In this document: positions 28,173 through 36,452 of the stretch, piece by piece
How positions within the stretch are numbered: position 1 is the stretch's first letter
Layout: each line of letters starts with the position of its first letter
Assembly: GCF_020023385.1 (NCBI RefSeq)
Contig: NZ_JAIQCL010000001.1
Span: 496,001-560,000, forward strand
Source: Planococcus circulans
Lineage (GTDB): Bacteria > Bacillota > Bacilli > Bacillales_A > Planococcaceae
DNA length: 64,000 nt
Direction: 5' to 3'
Position numbers and translations under genes: made by a program
Notes under the pieces: model-generated
Told to the model about the DNA's origin: nothing
Database searches by the model: none
Seen by the model: the letters and a program-made list of their open reading frames with translations, nothing else

Positions 28173-28391
28173 GTAAAATCACTTCCTTTATTAATAATCC
28201 TATCAATCTTCACAGTATCCAGCAAACACCAGTACACTTAATAGGTAACAGAAAATTCAATCAAAAGTCGGTTATTTATCTTCATATGACCATTAAAACA
28301 GGACTAAAGTATTTTGAATTCCTCAAGATTTTTTGACGAAACCCTTGTATTATCGCTACACTAGTAATATATAGAAAGGAGTCGGCTATTT

Positions 28392-29198
28392 ATGAAGCAA
28401 CATTTGATTGTTCTTGATTTGGATGGAACATTATTAACAGACCAAAAAGTTATTTCACCTAAAACGAAACTGACTTTAAATAAAGCACTTGAAGCAGGGC
28501 ACCAGGTAATGATCGCGACTGGCCGGCCATATCGTTCCAGTGAAACTTATTACAGGGAATTGGGCTTGACAACACCTATCGTTAACTTTAACGGAGCATT
28601 TGTCCACCATCCCCAAAATCAACATTGGGGGATGCACCATACCCCAATCGGATTGGATGTCGTCCACGAAGTGGTGGAATCGATGCATGATTATGATTTC
28701 CATAATATTGTTGCTGAAGTATTAGACGATGTCTATGTTCATCATCATGATGAAAAGCTGATGGATATTTTCCGATTCGGCGATCCTACTATCACCACAG
28801 GCGACTTGCGCAATTACTTGAAGACAGATCCAACGTCCATTTTAATCCATGCGCCTTATGAACGGGTCCAGGAAATTCACGACCATCTGTCTTCGGTTCA
28901 TGCTGAAGTGATCGACCATCGCCGCTGGGGAGCTCCTTGGCATGTCATCGAAATCGTTAAAAGCGGCATGAGCAAAGCTGTCGGGTTGGACCGCGTCTCC
29001 AAATCCCTTGGAATTTCACGGGAAAACATCATTGCGTTCGGAGATGAGGACAATGATCTCGAAATGATCGACTTTGCCGGAGTCGGGGTGGCTATGGGCA
29101 ATGCCATCGATCCTTTAAAAAATATTGCCAATGAAATTACCTTAACTAATAATGACGACGGCATTGCCGAACTGCTGATCGACCGATTGAAACTATAA
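28392..29198 (+). CDS. HAD-family phosphatase, Cof type (YitU-like)
   Basis: Cytoplasmic HAD phosphatase, 268 residues. Motif I is LDLDGTLL (residues 8-15) with the nucleophile Asp. Motif II is IATGRPYR, motif III the Lys in VKSGMSKAVG, and motif IV GDEDNDLEMI. The C2-type cap lies between about residues 85 and 180. It belongs to the Cof/YitU group that dephosphorylates sugar phosphates or flavin intermediates; YitU of B. subtilis has been linked to a riboflavin-pathway phosphatase, but this cannot be read from the sequence. GAAAGGAG precedes the ATG. First gene of a likely three-gene run. Confidence 0.88.
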   Translation: MKQHLIVLDLDGTLLTDQKVISPKTKLTLNKALEAGHQVMIATGRPYRSSETYYRELGLTTPIVNFNGAFVHHPQNQHWGMHHTPIGLDVVHEVVESMHDYDFHNIVAEVLDDVYVHHHDEKLMDIFRFGDPTITTGDLRNYLKTDPTSILIHAPYERVQEIHDHLSSVHAEVIDHRRWGAPWHVIEIVKSGMSKAVGLDRVSKSLGISRENIIAFGDEDNDLEMIDFAGVGVAMGNAIDPLKNIANEITLTNNDDGIAELLIDRLKL

Positions 29199-29217
29199 AT
29201 CAAAAGGGGAATTCACT

Positions 29218-30069
29218 ATGAGACTATTCGCTGACAGCGCATCAGATCTGCCAAAAGACTTTTTTGAAAAAGAAGACGTCGTTTTGTTTCCGCTCCGTGT
29301 CCATATCGGAGACCAGGACTATGAAGATATACGCGGCATTCAATCCATTAAAGTATTTGATACAATCCGTGCAGGCAACCATCCAAAAACATCCCAGGTT
29401 TCACCTGAGGAAATGCTGTCTTCTTTTGAGAAGCTGGCAAAGGACGGCGATGAGGGCTATTACATCGCTTTCTCTTCTGAACTTTCCGGCACTTACAGTA
29501 CAGCTGTGATGGTAGCGGATCAAGTACGCGAAGAATACCCCGACCTGAAATTGACGATACTGGATTCGAAAGCCGCTTCGTTGGGCTACGGATTAATCGT
29601 AAAAGAAGCTGCAGCCATGCGAGCCACAGGACAGCCATTGGAAAAAATCATTGAGAAAACCCGTTTTATGGCCGACCACCTGGAAAGCCTCTTTACCGTT
29701 GAAGACCTGGATTATATGGCCAAAGGCGGACGCATCTCCAAAGGCAGTGCGTTTGTGGGCGGCTTATTGAACATTAAACCATTGCTTCATGTGGAGGATG
29801 GCAAATTGGTGCCGATTGAAAAACTCCGCGGACGCAAGAAAGTCATCAAGCGGATGATCGAATTGATGAAAGAACGCGGCACCCAATTAGATCAGCAAAC
29901 AGTTGCCATCAGCCATGGCGATGACGAAGAGTTCGCCAATGTCCTGAAACAGGAAATCGAGGAGAACTTCCATCCGCAGAAGATTGAAGTCCATATGATC
30001 GGTTCTGTTATCGCAGCACATACTGGACCTGGAACTTTAGCATTATTCTTCTTCAATAAAATCAACTAG
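29218..30069 (+). CDS. DegV-family fatty-acid-binding protein (YitS-like)
   Basis: A 283-residue DegV/FakB-type protein. The family starts with DSASDLPKDF; the lipid-site Ser lies in NHPKTSQVSPEEM, the FSSELSGTYSTA block and the YMAKGGRISKGSAFVG block are intact, and the C-terminal GSVIAAHTGPGTLA is typical. Such proteins bind a fatty acid for the FakA kinase. It lies 19 bp after the HAD gene. A second DegV paralogue is at 62035-62868. Confidence 0.92.
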   Translation: MRLFADSASDLPKDFFEKEDVVLFPLRVHIGDQDYEDIRGIQSIKVFDTIRAGNHPKTSQVSPEEMLSSFEKLAKDGDEGYYIAFSSELSGTYSTAVMVADQVREEYPDLKLTILDSKAASLGYGLIVKEAAAMRATGQPLEKIIEKTRFMADHLESLFTVEDLDYMAKGGRISKGSAFVGGLLNIKPLLHVEDGKLVPIEKLRGRKKVIKRMIELMKERGTQLDQQTVAISHGDDEEFANVLKQEIEENFHPQKIEVHMIGSVIAAHTGPGTLALFFFNKIN

Positions 30070-30083
30070 GAGCTGATCAGACT

Positions 30084-31418
30084 GTGAAGAAAATAGTCAT
30101 CGTAGGCGCAGTGGGCGGCGGCGCAACAGCCGCTGGCCAAATCCGATTCTACGACTCCGAGGCACGCATCACTGTGTTCGACCGCGATTCTACGATGTCG
30201 TATGCGGCATGTGGAACACCGTACGTCATCGGCAATGTAATTGAAGACGAACGTTCGATCATCATGACGGACCCTGAGCAATTTAAGAAAAAGCGCGATG
30301 TCGACGTTAAATTGCGCCATGAAGTAATGGAAATCGATAGACAAGCTAAAACAGTGCTGGTTCACAATATGGAAACCGATGAACAATTCAGCGAACCCTA
30401 CGACGCCTTAATCCTTGCTCCAGGGGGTTCTGCCATCGTTCCTGAAGTCGAAGGATTGGATACTTCAACGGTTTTCACTTTGCGCAATTATGAAGATATG
30501 CAGCGAATAGACCAATTCATCAAAACTCAACAACCGAAAACCTGCGTGGTTTCAGGTGGCGGTTTTATTGGTCTTGAAATGGCGGAAAATCTGAAAAACC
30601 TCGGTTTAGATGTTACGCTGGTGCATAAATCCCCTGCCATCATGTCTATATTAGATCTCGATATTTCCCTGATCATCGAGAAAGAATTGGCACTCCAAGG
30701 CGTTAAGTTGCTTACTGGAACTGCGATTGAAAAGTCCGAAGGCAAAAACATCACGTTGACGAACGGCATTGAACTGCAGGCCGATTTCATTATCATGAGC
30801 ATTGGCTTGAAGCCCAACACCAAGCTTGCCATCAAAGCCGGACTGGACATCGGGGAAACCGGCGGCATCCGAACCAATGAATATATGCAGACAAACGACC
30901 CTTCGATTTACGCAATCGGTGATGCTTCAGAGAATTTTGATATGGTGACGGGAGATCCGAAGAGAGTTCCTCTTGCTTCTCCAGCGCATCGCCAGGCATT
31001 TATCACAGCACGGCACCTGACCGGGGACAAAATAGCGAAAAAAGGGTTGCTTGGCACTTCAGTATTGAAAATCTTCTCGTTGACCGCTGCCATGACGGGG
31101 TTAAACGAGCAGGCGATCAAAGACAAGAACCTGCCATCCGCTTCAGTAACCCATACAGGCAACTCGAATGCCGGCTATTACCCTGAGCATTCCAAAATCA
31201 CCTTAAAGGTCCATTACAATCCACAGACCCGAAAGATCCTGGGAGCGCAGTGCATCGGTGGCAAAGGCGTCGATAAGCGAATCGATGTTATTGTTACAGC
31301 CATTTACGGCGGCTTGACCATCGACGACTTACAGGCACTAGAGCTTTGTTATGCTCCTCCTTACTCTTCACCAAAAGATCCAATCAATATGATTGGCTAT
31401 AAGGCTATCAATAAATGA
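30084..31418 (+). CDS. cdr: CoA-disulfide reductase-type FAD oxidoreductase
   Basis: Flavoprotein of 444 residues with an N-terminal FAD Rossmann motif (IVGAVGGGATAAG), the single redox Cys in SYAACGTPYVIG (about residue 44), an NAD(P) motif VVSGGGFIGLEMAENL and FAD block YAIGDAS. The dimerisation domain follows. A single Cys in this position marks the CoA-disulfide reductase/NADH oxidase/persulfide reductase group; the exact substrate is not certain. Low-molecular-weight thiol balance is the likely role. It starts at GTG 30084 after TAGGAGCTG, 14 bp downstream of degV. Confidence 0.85.
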   Translation: MKKIVIVGAVGGGATAAGQIRFYDSEARITVFDRDSTMSYAACGTPYVIGNVIEDERSIIMTDPEQFKKKRDVDVKLRHEVMEIDRQAKTVLVHNMETDEQFSEPYDALILAPGGSAIVPEVEGLDTSTVFTLRNYEDMQRIDQFIKTQQPKTCVVSGGGFIGLEMAENLKNLGLDVTLVHKSPAIMSILDLDISLIIEKELALQGVKLLTGTAIEKSEGKNITLTNGIELQADFIIMSIGLKPNTKLAIKAGLDIGETGGIRTNEYMQTNDPSIYAIGDASENFDMVTGDPKRVPLASPAHRQAFITARHLTGDKIAKKGLLGTSVLKIFSLTAAMTGLNEQAIKDKNLPSASVTHTGNSNAGYYPEHSKITLKVHYNPQTRKILGAQCIGGKGVDKRIDVIVTAIYGGLTIDDLQALELCYAPPYSSPKDPINMIGYKAINK

Positions 31419-31427
31419 TGCCAAATT

Positions 31428-31470
31428 AAAAACAGGAAGAGAAAAGCATATTGCTTTCTCTTCCTGTTTT
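31428..31470. terminator. Bidirectional terminator
   Basis: Long stem AAACAGGAAGAGAAA-AGCA with TGCT-TTCTCTTCCTGTTT and a 3-base loop; T runs on both strands. Serves the converging cdr and GH13-like genes. Confidence 0.85.
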
Positions 31471-31483
31471 ATTGTCCAAACGA

Positions 31484-32947
31484 TTAGACAGTTTTTTCAT
31501 TGGCTCTTTGTTTTGCTGCATCTGCTTTTCGTTGTTTGCCTTTGCGCCAAACAATCCAAAGGAACAGCATGAAGACGACATACATGATAGCAAGGGTCGC
31601 AATATAAGCTGAGTTGAGCTTTGTTTCTTCAGTCACATGGAACACTTCCGCTATTTCACGGTCCTGCGTCACCCGATAATCCCCATTGTCTTCCTGGCGG
31701 ATAATATCGCTTTCAAATAGACCACGTAATTCCTTTCCATCCCCAATGGCTTCAGCAGACAAGTTGATGTTCTTTGTCGAAGAAGAGTCATTGATCGCGA
31801 TGACCCATGTTTCTTCGTCATTTGAACGCTTGTAGACAAGCCAGCCATCTTCATCATGCAGGACTTCCAATTCCCCTGTCCGCAAAGCTTCAGATGAATT
31901 GCGCAATGAAGTCAAATCCGTGATATGGTCAACCAATTCTTTGTCTACCGCCATATCCAGAATTTGATGCGATTCAGGCAATTCCGTTCCATTCATCGCT
32001 GATTCCGAACCATACTGAATGACTGGAATACCGGGCATCGTCAATAATTGAGTCAATAACAACGTCCAGCGGGTTGGCGGAAATCCGTTAACGTCCACAA
32101 TATCCGCTGTAAACCGCGAACCGAATATGGAGTCGACCTGAATCAGTTTTCCTTCGCTCTCGCCCATTAAAGCAGAAACGCCTGTTAAGTCCTGGTCAAA
32201 ATTCTTATAGGCATCACGCAGCGTTTCTTCTACACCCGGAAGAACCACTGCATCCAATCCAGGCGCCTCTTCCATTTCCTGATCGCTTAAGATGTAGCTG
32301 TCCCGAACGTCTTTAATGGCTTCAGAAAAACCACTGATAAATGCAGGATCCAATTGATCTGAATTCTGCAGCCGGAAACCATCAACCTGATAGGTGTCAC
32401 TGAAATCCGTGAATGTGGAAATCAGAGCTTCCTGAACTTCCGGATTTGCAGTATCCAGCGCTAGGCTGTCGTCTTCATTTTTTGTGAACCATTCTGGATT
32501 CTGAGCTGCCCACACATGGTTTTCACTCACCTGCTGCGTAGGGATATCCACTATCACTTTCATATCCTGGTCATGGATCTCAGCCACCAATTCGTTGAAC
32601 TCCTCTTCGGTTCCAAAATGGCGTTCAAACTCCGTATAGTCCAATACTCTTTTTCCATCGTATGTAGCTGTCGAAAACACAGGTCCTATTGAAAGAGCAG
32701 TAAAGCCCATTTCTTTTACGAATAGAATTTCGCTTGCCATCCCATCAAAATCGCCTCCGTTAAAAACGGCTGGGTCTAAGGCATTTACTTCATAATCATT
32801 GTCGATCTTTTTGTTGAAATAACGATCAACCAGCGTATCATAGATGAGTTCGTCTTTAAGTTCGAGCTCTTCCTGAGCAGATACTGGATTAACCATTGTC
32901 ACTATCAACACACTTGCTAACATGCTTGAAATCCATTTTGCCTTCAA
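31484..32947 (-). CDS. Membrane-anchored GH13 amylase homologue, catalytically degenerate
   Basis: 487 residues from TTG 32947, 8 bp after AAGGAGG. A signal peptide (about residues 1-24, ending PVSA) precedes a GH13 barrel that keeps the fold blocks DTLVDRYFNKK, GGDFDGM, FTALSIGPVF, PGIPVIQYGSE and the C-terminal beta domain. One membrane span and a basic tail (about residues 449-487) end the protein. All three catalytic positions look lost. GFRLD reads GFRLQ (Gln about 194). The acid/base strand reads ILSDQE (no Glu at the usual place). The NHD end of region IV reads DVNG (about 286-288). Probably a surface protein with a binding or structural role. Confidence 0.8.
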   Translation of the reverse strand: MKAKWISSMLASVLIVTMVNPVSAQEELELKDELIYDTLVDRYFNKKIDNDYEVNALDPAVFNGGDFDGMASEILFVKEMGFTALSIGPVFSTATYDGKRVLDYTEFERHFGTEEEFNELVAEIHDQDMKVIVDIPTQQVSENHVWAAQNPEWFTKNEDDSLALDTANPEVQEALISTFTDFSDTYQVDGFRLQNSDQLDPAFISGFSEAIKDVRDSYILSDQEMEEAPGLDAVVLPGVEETLRDAYKNFDQDLTGVSALMGESEGKLIQVDSIFGSRFTADIVDVNGFPPTRWTLLLTQLLTMPGIPVIQYGSESAMNGTELPESHQILDMAVDKELVDHITDLTSLRNSSEALRTGELEVLHDEDGWLVYKRSNDEETWVIAINDSSSTKNINLSAEAIGDGKELRGLFESDIIRQEDNGDYRVTQDREIAEVFHVTEETKLNSAYIATLAIMYVVFMLFLWIVWRKGKQRKADAAKQRANEKTV

Positions 32948-33084
32948 TCTAAAATCCTCCTTCAATGAGGTTGTTATTGCGTTCCACCCGGTTAATTTTA
33001 TCAAACTCAGGCTACCGCCGCCATGTTAAGTTGGCGAATCGACAACGACTTCCCGGAGTTTCGTCTAAACTGTGAAAACCTAAA

Positions 33085-33332
33085 GAAAAGCGGAAGCGAT
33101 CGTTAAGACCCGACAGGCATAAGGCGTGTTGACGAAGCGGCGTATGTTTGCCGCACAGTCGACGTGACTTATGACCCCGAGGGGCTGATCGCTGTAGCTG
33201 GACACTTAGAAAAGCGGAAGCGATCGTTAAGACCCGACAGGCATAAGGCGTGTTGACGAAGCGGCGTATGTTTGCCGCACAGTCGACGTGACTTATGACC
33301 CCGAGGGGCTGATCGCTGTAGCTGGACACTTA
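33085..33332. repeat. Structured repeat family, units A1 and A2 (identical 124-bp tandem copies)
   Basis: Two identical 124-bp copies (33085-33208, 33209-33332). Each begins GAAAAGCGGAAGCG and ends CTGGACA. Each can fold as a long arm: AGCGATC/GATCGCT, CATAAG/CTTATG, GTTGAC/GTCGAC and a tip GCGGC/GCCGC. No plausible protein is encoded. Confidence 0.9.
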
Positions 33333-33457
33333 GAAAAGCGGAAGCGCCCGTGGAGCTCTGACGGGCATAAGACAGACCGGCGAAGTGGCATGTTTTCAGC
33401 CGCATAGCCGGGCTGGCTTATGACCCGAAGAGCTGGGCGCTGGAGTCTGGACAATAA
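33333..33457. repeat. Structured repeat family, unit A3
   Basis: 125-bp copy with the same ends as A1/A2 but a different body. The outer stem is AGCGCCC/GGGCGCT, the middle keeps CATAAG/CTTATG, and the tip is GTGGC/GCCGC. The outer stem differs from A1 on both strands in a compensating way. Confidence 0.88.
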
Positions 33458-33630
33458 GAAAAGCCGAAGCAGCCGTTTAGCCCCGACAAGCGCTGGAAGC
33501 CTTGCCGGTAATGGCGCTCTTTGCCATTTCTGGTAAGGCTGAAGCGACTCGAGGGGCTGGCTGCTGGAGTCTGGACAATCAAGCAAAGCTGAAGCAGAAG
33601 CAGAAGCAGCCATCAGCGTGTACACAAAAA
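33458..33630. repeat. Structured repeat family, unit A4 plus GAAGCA tail
   Basis: Unit A4 (33458-33582, 125 bp) has outer stem AGCAGCC/GGCTGCT and AGCCCC/GGGGCT, with a different inner arm AGCCTTGCC/GGTAAGGCT. It is followed by a 48-bp tail with three GAAGCA units and CATCAGCGTGTACACAAAA. Confidence 0.88.
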
Positions 33631-33809
33631 GAAAAGCCGAAGCAGCCGTTTAGCCCCGACACGCGCGGGAAGCCTTGCCGGTAATGGCGCTCTTTGCCTT
33701 TTCTGGTAAGGCTGAAGCGACTCGAGGGGCTGGCTGCTGGAGTCTGGACAATCAAGAAAAGCAGAAGCAGAAGCAGAAGCAGAAGCAGCCATCAGCGTGT
33801 ACACAAAAT
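33631..33809. repeat. Structured repeat family, unit A5 plus GAAGCA tail
   Basis: A near copy of the A4 composite: unit A5 (33631-33755) and a 54-bp tail with one more GAAGCA repeat. The change in hexamer number suggests slippage after duplication. Confidence 0.88.
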
Positions 33810-33842
33810 GAAAAGCCATAAATCAAACTTTCCCAAACCACG

Positions 33843-33872
33843 AAAAAAGACAGATGCTGGATGCATCTGCCC
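33843..33872 (-). terminator. yisL terminator
   Basis: Minus-strand stem AGATGC/GCATCT with a 5-base loop, extended by GGGC/GTCT, then six T residues, just after the yisL stop. Confidence 0.75.
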
Positions 33873-33880
33873 TGCTTTCA

Positions 33881-34252
33881 TTAAAAGAAATCCAAACCGA
33901 TCGGCAACATGAATCCGACAAACATCGTGGCAAATAAGAACAATGCAAACAATGCCCAGAACATCGTAACCGGTTTTTGTTTTTTCGAACGGACCAAAAC
34001 CATTTCCATCATTCCGATCGTCAATATACCCAATAGGAATTTGATGCCGTATACCATCGGATCTGATGAAGACCATTCGATGAATAAAGTAAGGCCAGTG
34101 ATGATGATCAAAATGTAGAACAATCTCAAGACCATGTGTAGAATCTTGCGGCCTTTGCTGTCACGCTGCATGAATGCTGCAACTAGGAATAAAATGACGG
34201 CTACGACCCATGTAGTGATGTGCAAATGTGTAGTTTGTGTAAAAATGTCCAA
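33881..34252 (-). CDS. yisL: Membrane protein of the DUF1516/YisL family
   Basis: 123-residue integral membrane protein with four predicted spans (about residues 10-27, 42-60, 68-86 and 98-118). The start MDIFTQTTHLHITTWVVAV and the LHMVLRLFYILIIITGLTLF block fit YisL/DUF1516. Function unknown. It lies 68 bp downstream of yisK, the same pair as in B. subtilis. GAGGTGAG precedes the ATG. Confidence 0.85.
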   Translation of the reverse strand: MDIFTQTTHLHITTWVVAVILFLVAAFMQRDSKGRKILHMVLRLFYILIIITGLTLFIEWSSSDPMVYGIKFLLGILTIGMMEMVLVRSKKQKPVTMFWALFALFLFATMFVGFMLPIGLDFF

Positions 34253-34320
34253 AATCTCACCTCTTCTAATAAAGTCCTTTCCAGTTTATCACAAACCGGA
34301 CGAGTAAAAGGGCTCAGATC

Positions 34321-35220
34321 TTATGACAAATGTGTGACGAGCGTTCCGATCGATTCGATTGAGACTTTGACGGTGTCTCCCGCCTTCAGGAATTTCGGCG
34401 GATTGAAGCCTTTACCGACTCCAGCTGGAGTTCCGGTCAGCAGAACATCACCGGGCTCCAATGCCACATACTTCGAGACTTCCGCTACAAGTTCGTCCAC
34501 ACGGCGGATCATGTTTTCTGTATTGCCATTCTGGCGAACTTCATCATTCACTTTTGTGACGATCGACAAATTCTGCGACTGTGGAATTTCGTCTTTGGTG
34601 ACGAGGTATGGTCCTAAAGGACATGAACCCGGGAAGCTTTTCCCAAGAAAATACTGTTGATGCTTGTCCTGTATATCGCGGGCAGTCAAATCATTAGCGA
34701 TCGTATAACCGAAAACATAGTCATAAGCCATTTGTTTCGGGATCTTATGGCCTGCTTTTCCAATGATAACAGCAAGTTCCCCTTCGTAATCATAGGAATC
34801 GGTTAAATCAGCATGGACAGAAACGGTCTCACCATCTGCAGAAATGCAGGTAGGCGACTTCGTGAATACCACTAGATCTACAGGAGCTTCACTGCCCATT
34901 TCTTTTGCATGGTCTGCATAATTCTTTCCGATGCAGATAATATTTTTGGGTGTTCTTGAAATGGGAGCTAACCATTCAATTTCTGAAAAAGAGTGTTTGA
35001 ATTCTTTAGAGCGGTCAGATTGGACAGCAGCTTCCGTCAATTTACGAATTTGTTCAACAAATTCCATGCCTTGCGGAATTCCTTCCACCAATTTCTCAGG
35101 AAACTCGGGTAAGACCTGCAACTGCTGTTGAATGGCAATCAGATCCCATACAGCTTCTTCCTTCTTAACTTTCGGTCCAAATCCTTCTTTTCCTTCGTAG
35201 CGAAATGATAACAGCTTCAT
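34321..35220 (-). CDS. yisK: Fumarylacetoacetate hydrolase family protein (YisK)
   Basis: 299-residue FAH-fold enzyme, cytoplasmic, divalent-metal dependent. The metal-binding acidic residues sit in YDYEGELAVIIGK and in TANDLTARDIQ. The active-site segment IICIGKNYADHAKEMG is at about residues 95-110, and the end has LLTGTPAGVG. Members act on 2-oxo acids, including decarboxylation of oxaloacetate, but the substrate cannot be fixed from sequence. AAAGGAG precedes the ATG, and a TATAAT lies just upstream (about 35254). Confidence 0.88.
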   Translation of the reverse strand: MKLLSFRYEGKEGFGPKVKKEEAVWDLIAIQQQLQVLPEFPEKLVEGIPQGMEFVEQIRKLTEAAVQSDRSKEFKHSFSEIEWLAPISRTPKNIICIGKNYADHAKEMGSEAPVDLVVFTKSPTCISADGETVSVHADLTDSYDYEGELAVIIGKAGHKIPKQMAYDYVFGYTIANDLTARDIQDKHQQYFLGKSFPGSCPLGPYLVTKDEIPQSQNLSIVTKVNDEVRQNGNTENMIRRVDELVAEVSKYVALEPGDVLLTGTPAGVGKGFNPPKFLKAGDTVKVSIESIGTLVTHLS

Positions 35221-35263
35221 TCGTCAAACACTCCTTTTCTTTGATTGAATTCATTATACACAT

Positions 35264-36442
35264 TCAGCGTTTTGAATTGTTAGTTTTTTTGAAATTATTT
35301 CCGTATGTCCATTTTCTCCAAACCATTTCAAGCGGTCCCCGGGTGAATTTTTCGAACCAAAGTTCTGCGAAAATCAGCTGAACCACGAAAATACCGATGG
35401 CGATCAATGTTCCAGTCAACAAGTCAACCTGTCCATATAGACCGAAGCCGTAAGAATAATAGATCGTCGTCGCTAAAATGGATTGTGTAATATATGTCGT
35501 CAGAGACATCTGCCCTACTTTGGCGACCGGAGAAAATAACTTCTGCACGATTGTTTTTTGTGCGAGCAGTGCGATGATCGCTGCATAGCTGACAGCAAGA
35601 AGCGGGCCTCCAAAAATATCCTGCAAATAGACAAACGCGTAATTTGGCTCAAATAGGATCGGGGCGGATTTCAACAATAAACCGATCAGCAAGGGGCCAA
35701 TGGCCAGGGCCCACCACAGCTTGCGCTTTTCCTGGGTCCGTTCAATCAGCCGCCATTTTGCCGCCGCCGCTCCGACCATCAGAAATGGCAGAATTGTCGC
35801 GATCAAGATGATGTAATTGGCCAAGTTATTGCTATAAGTCCAATCAGCCAATCGCTGGCTGAAGATTTCTGCAAAGCTTCCCGATTGGTAAGCTTGAATC
35901 GAGCTTTCAATTTCCATGTACCCCACATAAATATTCGGATCCGCTGCAGCCGCTATAAACATGATGCCGAGCAGCAGGAGATGTGGAATCGTATAGATGA
36001 TGGCCGCAAAACCCATCAACCAACCTGAAGGCAGCCGAATCATGAAGATCAGAAGGAATCCCATGATGGCATAGGTGATCAGAATATCTCCATACCAGAT
36101 CAAAAAGGCATGAAGGATACCGAACACCAACAAGATCACCAGGCGTTTGACGGCTAAGGGCATAAAGGGGCGCTTGCTGGCTTCTGCACGCATGTATTGC
36201 ATCGCCAACCCATAGCCAAATAACATGGCAAATAAGGGGTAGAAGCTTGCCTGTATGAATATATCGATAAACCGGTATATTCCTTCATTCAACGTTCCAT
36301 TGAACCATTTGTATGGATCGATATACAAAAATGGGGAATGGAAAGTCAGCATATTGATGATCAATATGCCAAAAAGCGAAAAACCTCTCATCAAATCAAT
36401 CGCTTTTACTCGTTCATTTAGTGAAACGGGTTGTAAGTTCAA
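35264..36442 (-). CDS. DUF418/YeiB-family membrane protein
   Basis: 392-residue polytopic membrane protein with about ten spans. The N-terminal RVKAIDLMRGFSLFGILIIN is the hallmark of the YeiB/DUF418 family, and the C-terminal DUF418 block contains SLTTYITQSILATTIYYSYG and ELWFEKFTRGPLEMVWRKWTYG. The family is related to acyltransferase-3-type proteins, but no substrate is known. It follows addA by 10 bp and is probably read from the addB promoter. Confidence 0.85.
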   Translation of the reverse strand: MNLQPVSLNERVKAIDLMRGFSLFGILIINMLTFHSPFLYIDPYKWFNGTLNEGIYRFIDIFIQASFYPLFAMLFGYGLAMQYMRAEASKRPFMPLAVKRLVILLVFGILHAFLIWYGDILITYAIMGFLLIFMIRLPSGWLMGFAAIIYTIPHLLLLGIMFIAAAADPNIYVGYMEIESSIQAYQSGSFAEIFSQRLADWTYSNNLANYIILIATILPFLMVGAAAAKWRLIERTQEKRKLWWALAIGPLLIGLLLKSAPILFEPNYAFVYLQDIFGGPLLAVSYAAIIALLAQKTIVQKLFSPVAKVGQMSLTTYITQSILATTIYYSYGFGLYGQVDLLTGTLIAIGIFVVQLIFAELWFEKFTRGPLEMVWRKWTYGNNFKKTNNSKR

Positions 36443-36452
36443 AATAATCCTC

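Noticed and set aside
33085-33809. CRISPR array
   Set aside because: Units are about 125 bp with no short constant repeat and variable spacer pattern, and no cas genes are near.
33012-33819. Several overlapping minus-strand ORFs across the first repeat array
   Set aside because: They repeat the same peptide because the DNA is a repeat, lack ribosome sites, and do not match any family.
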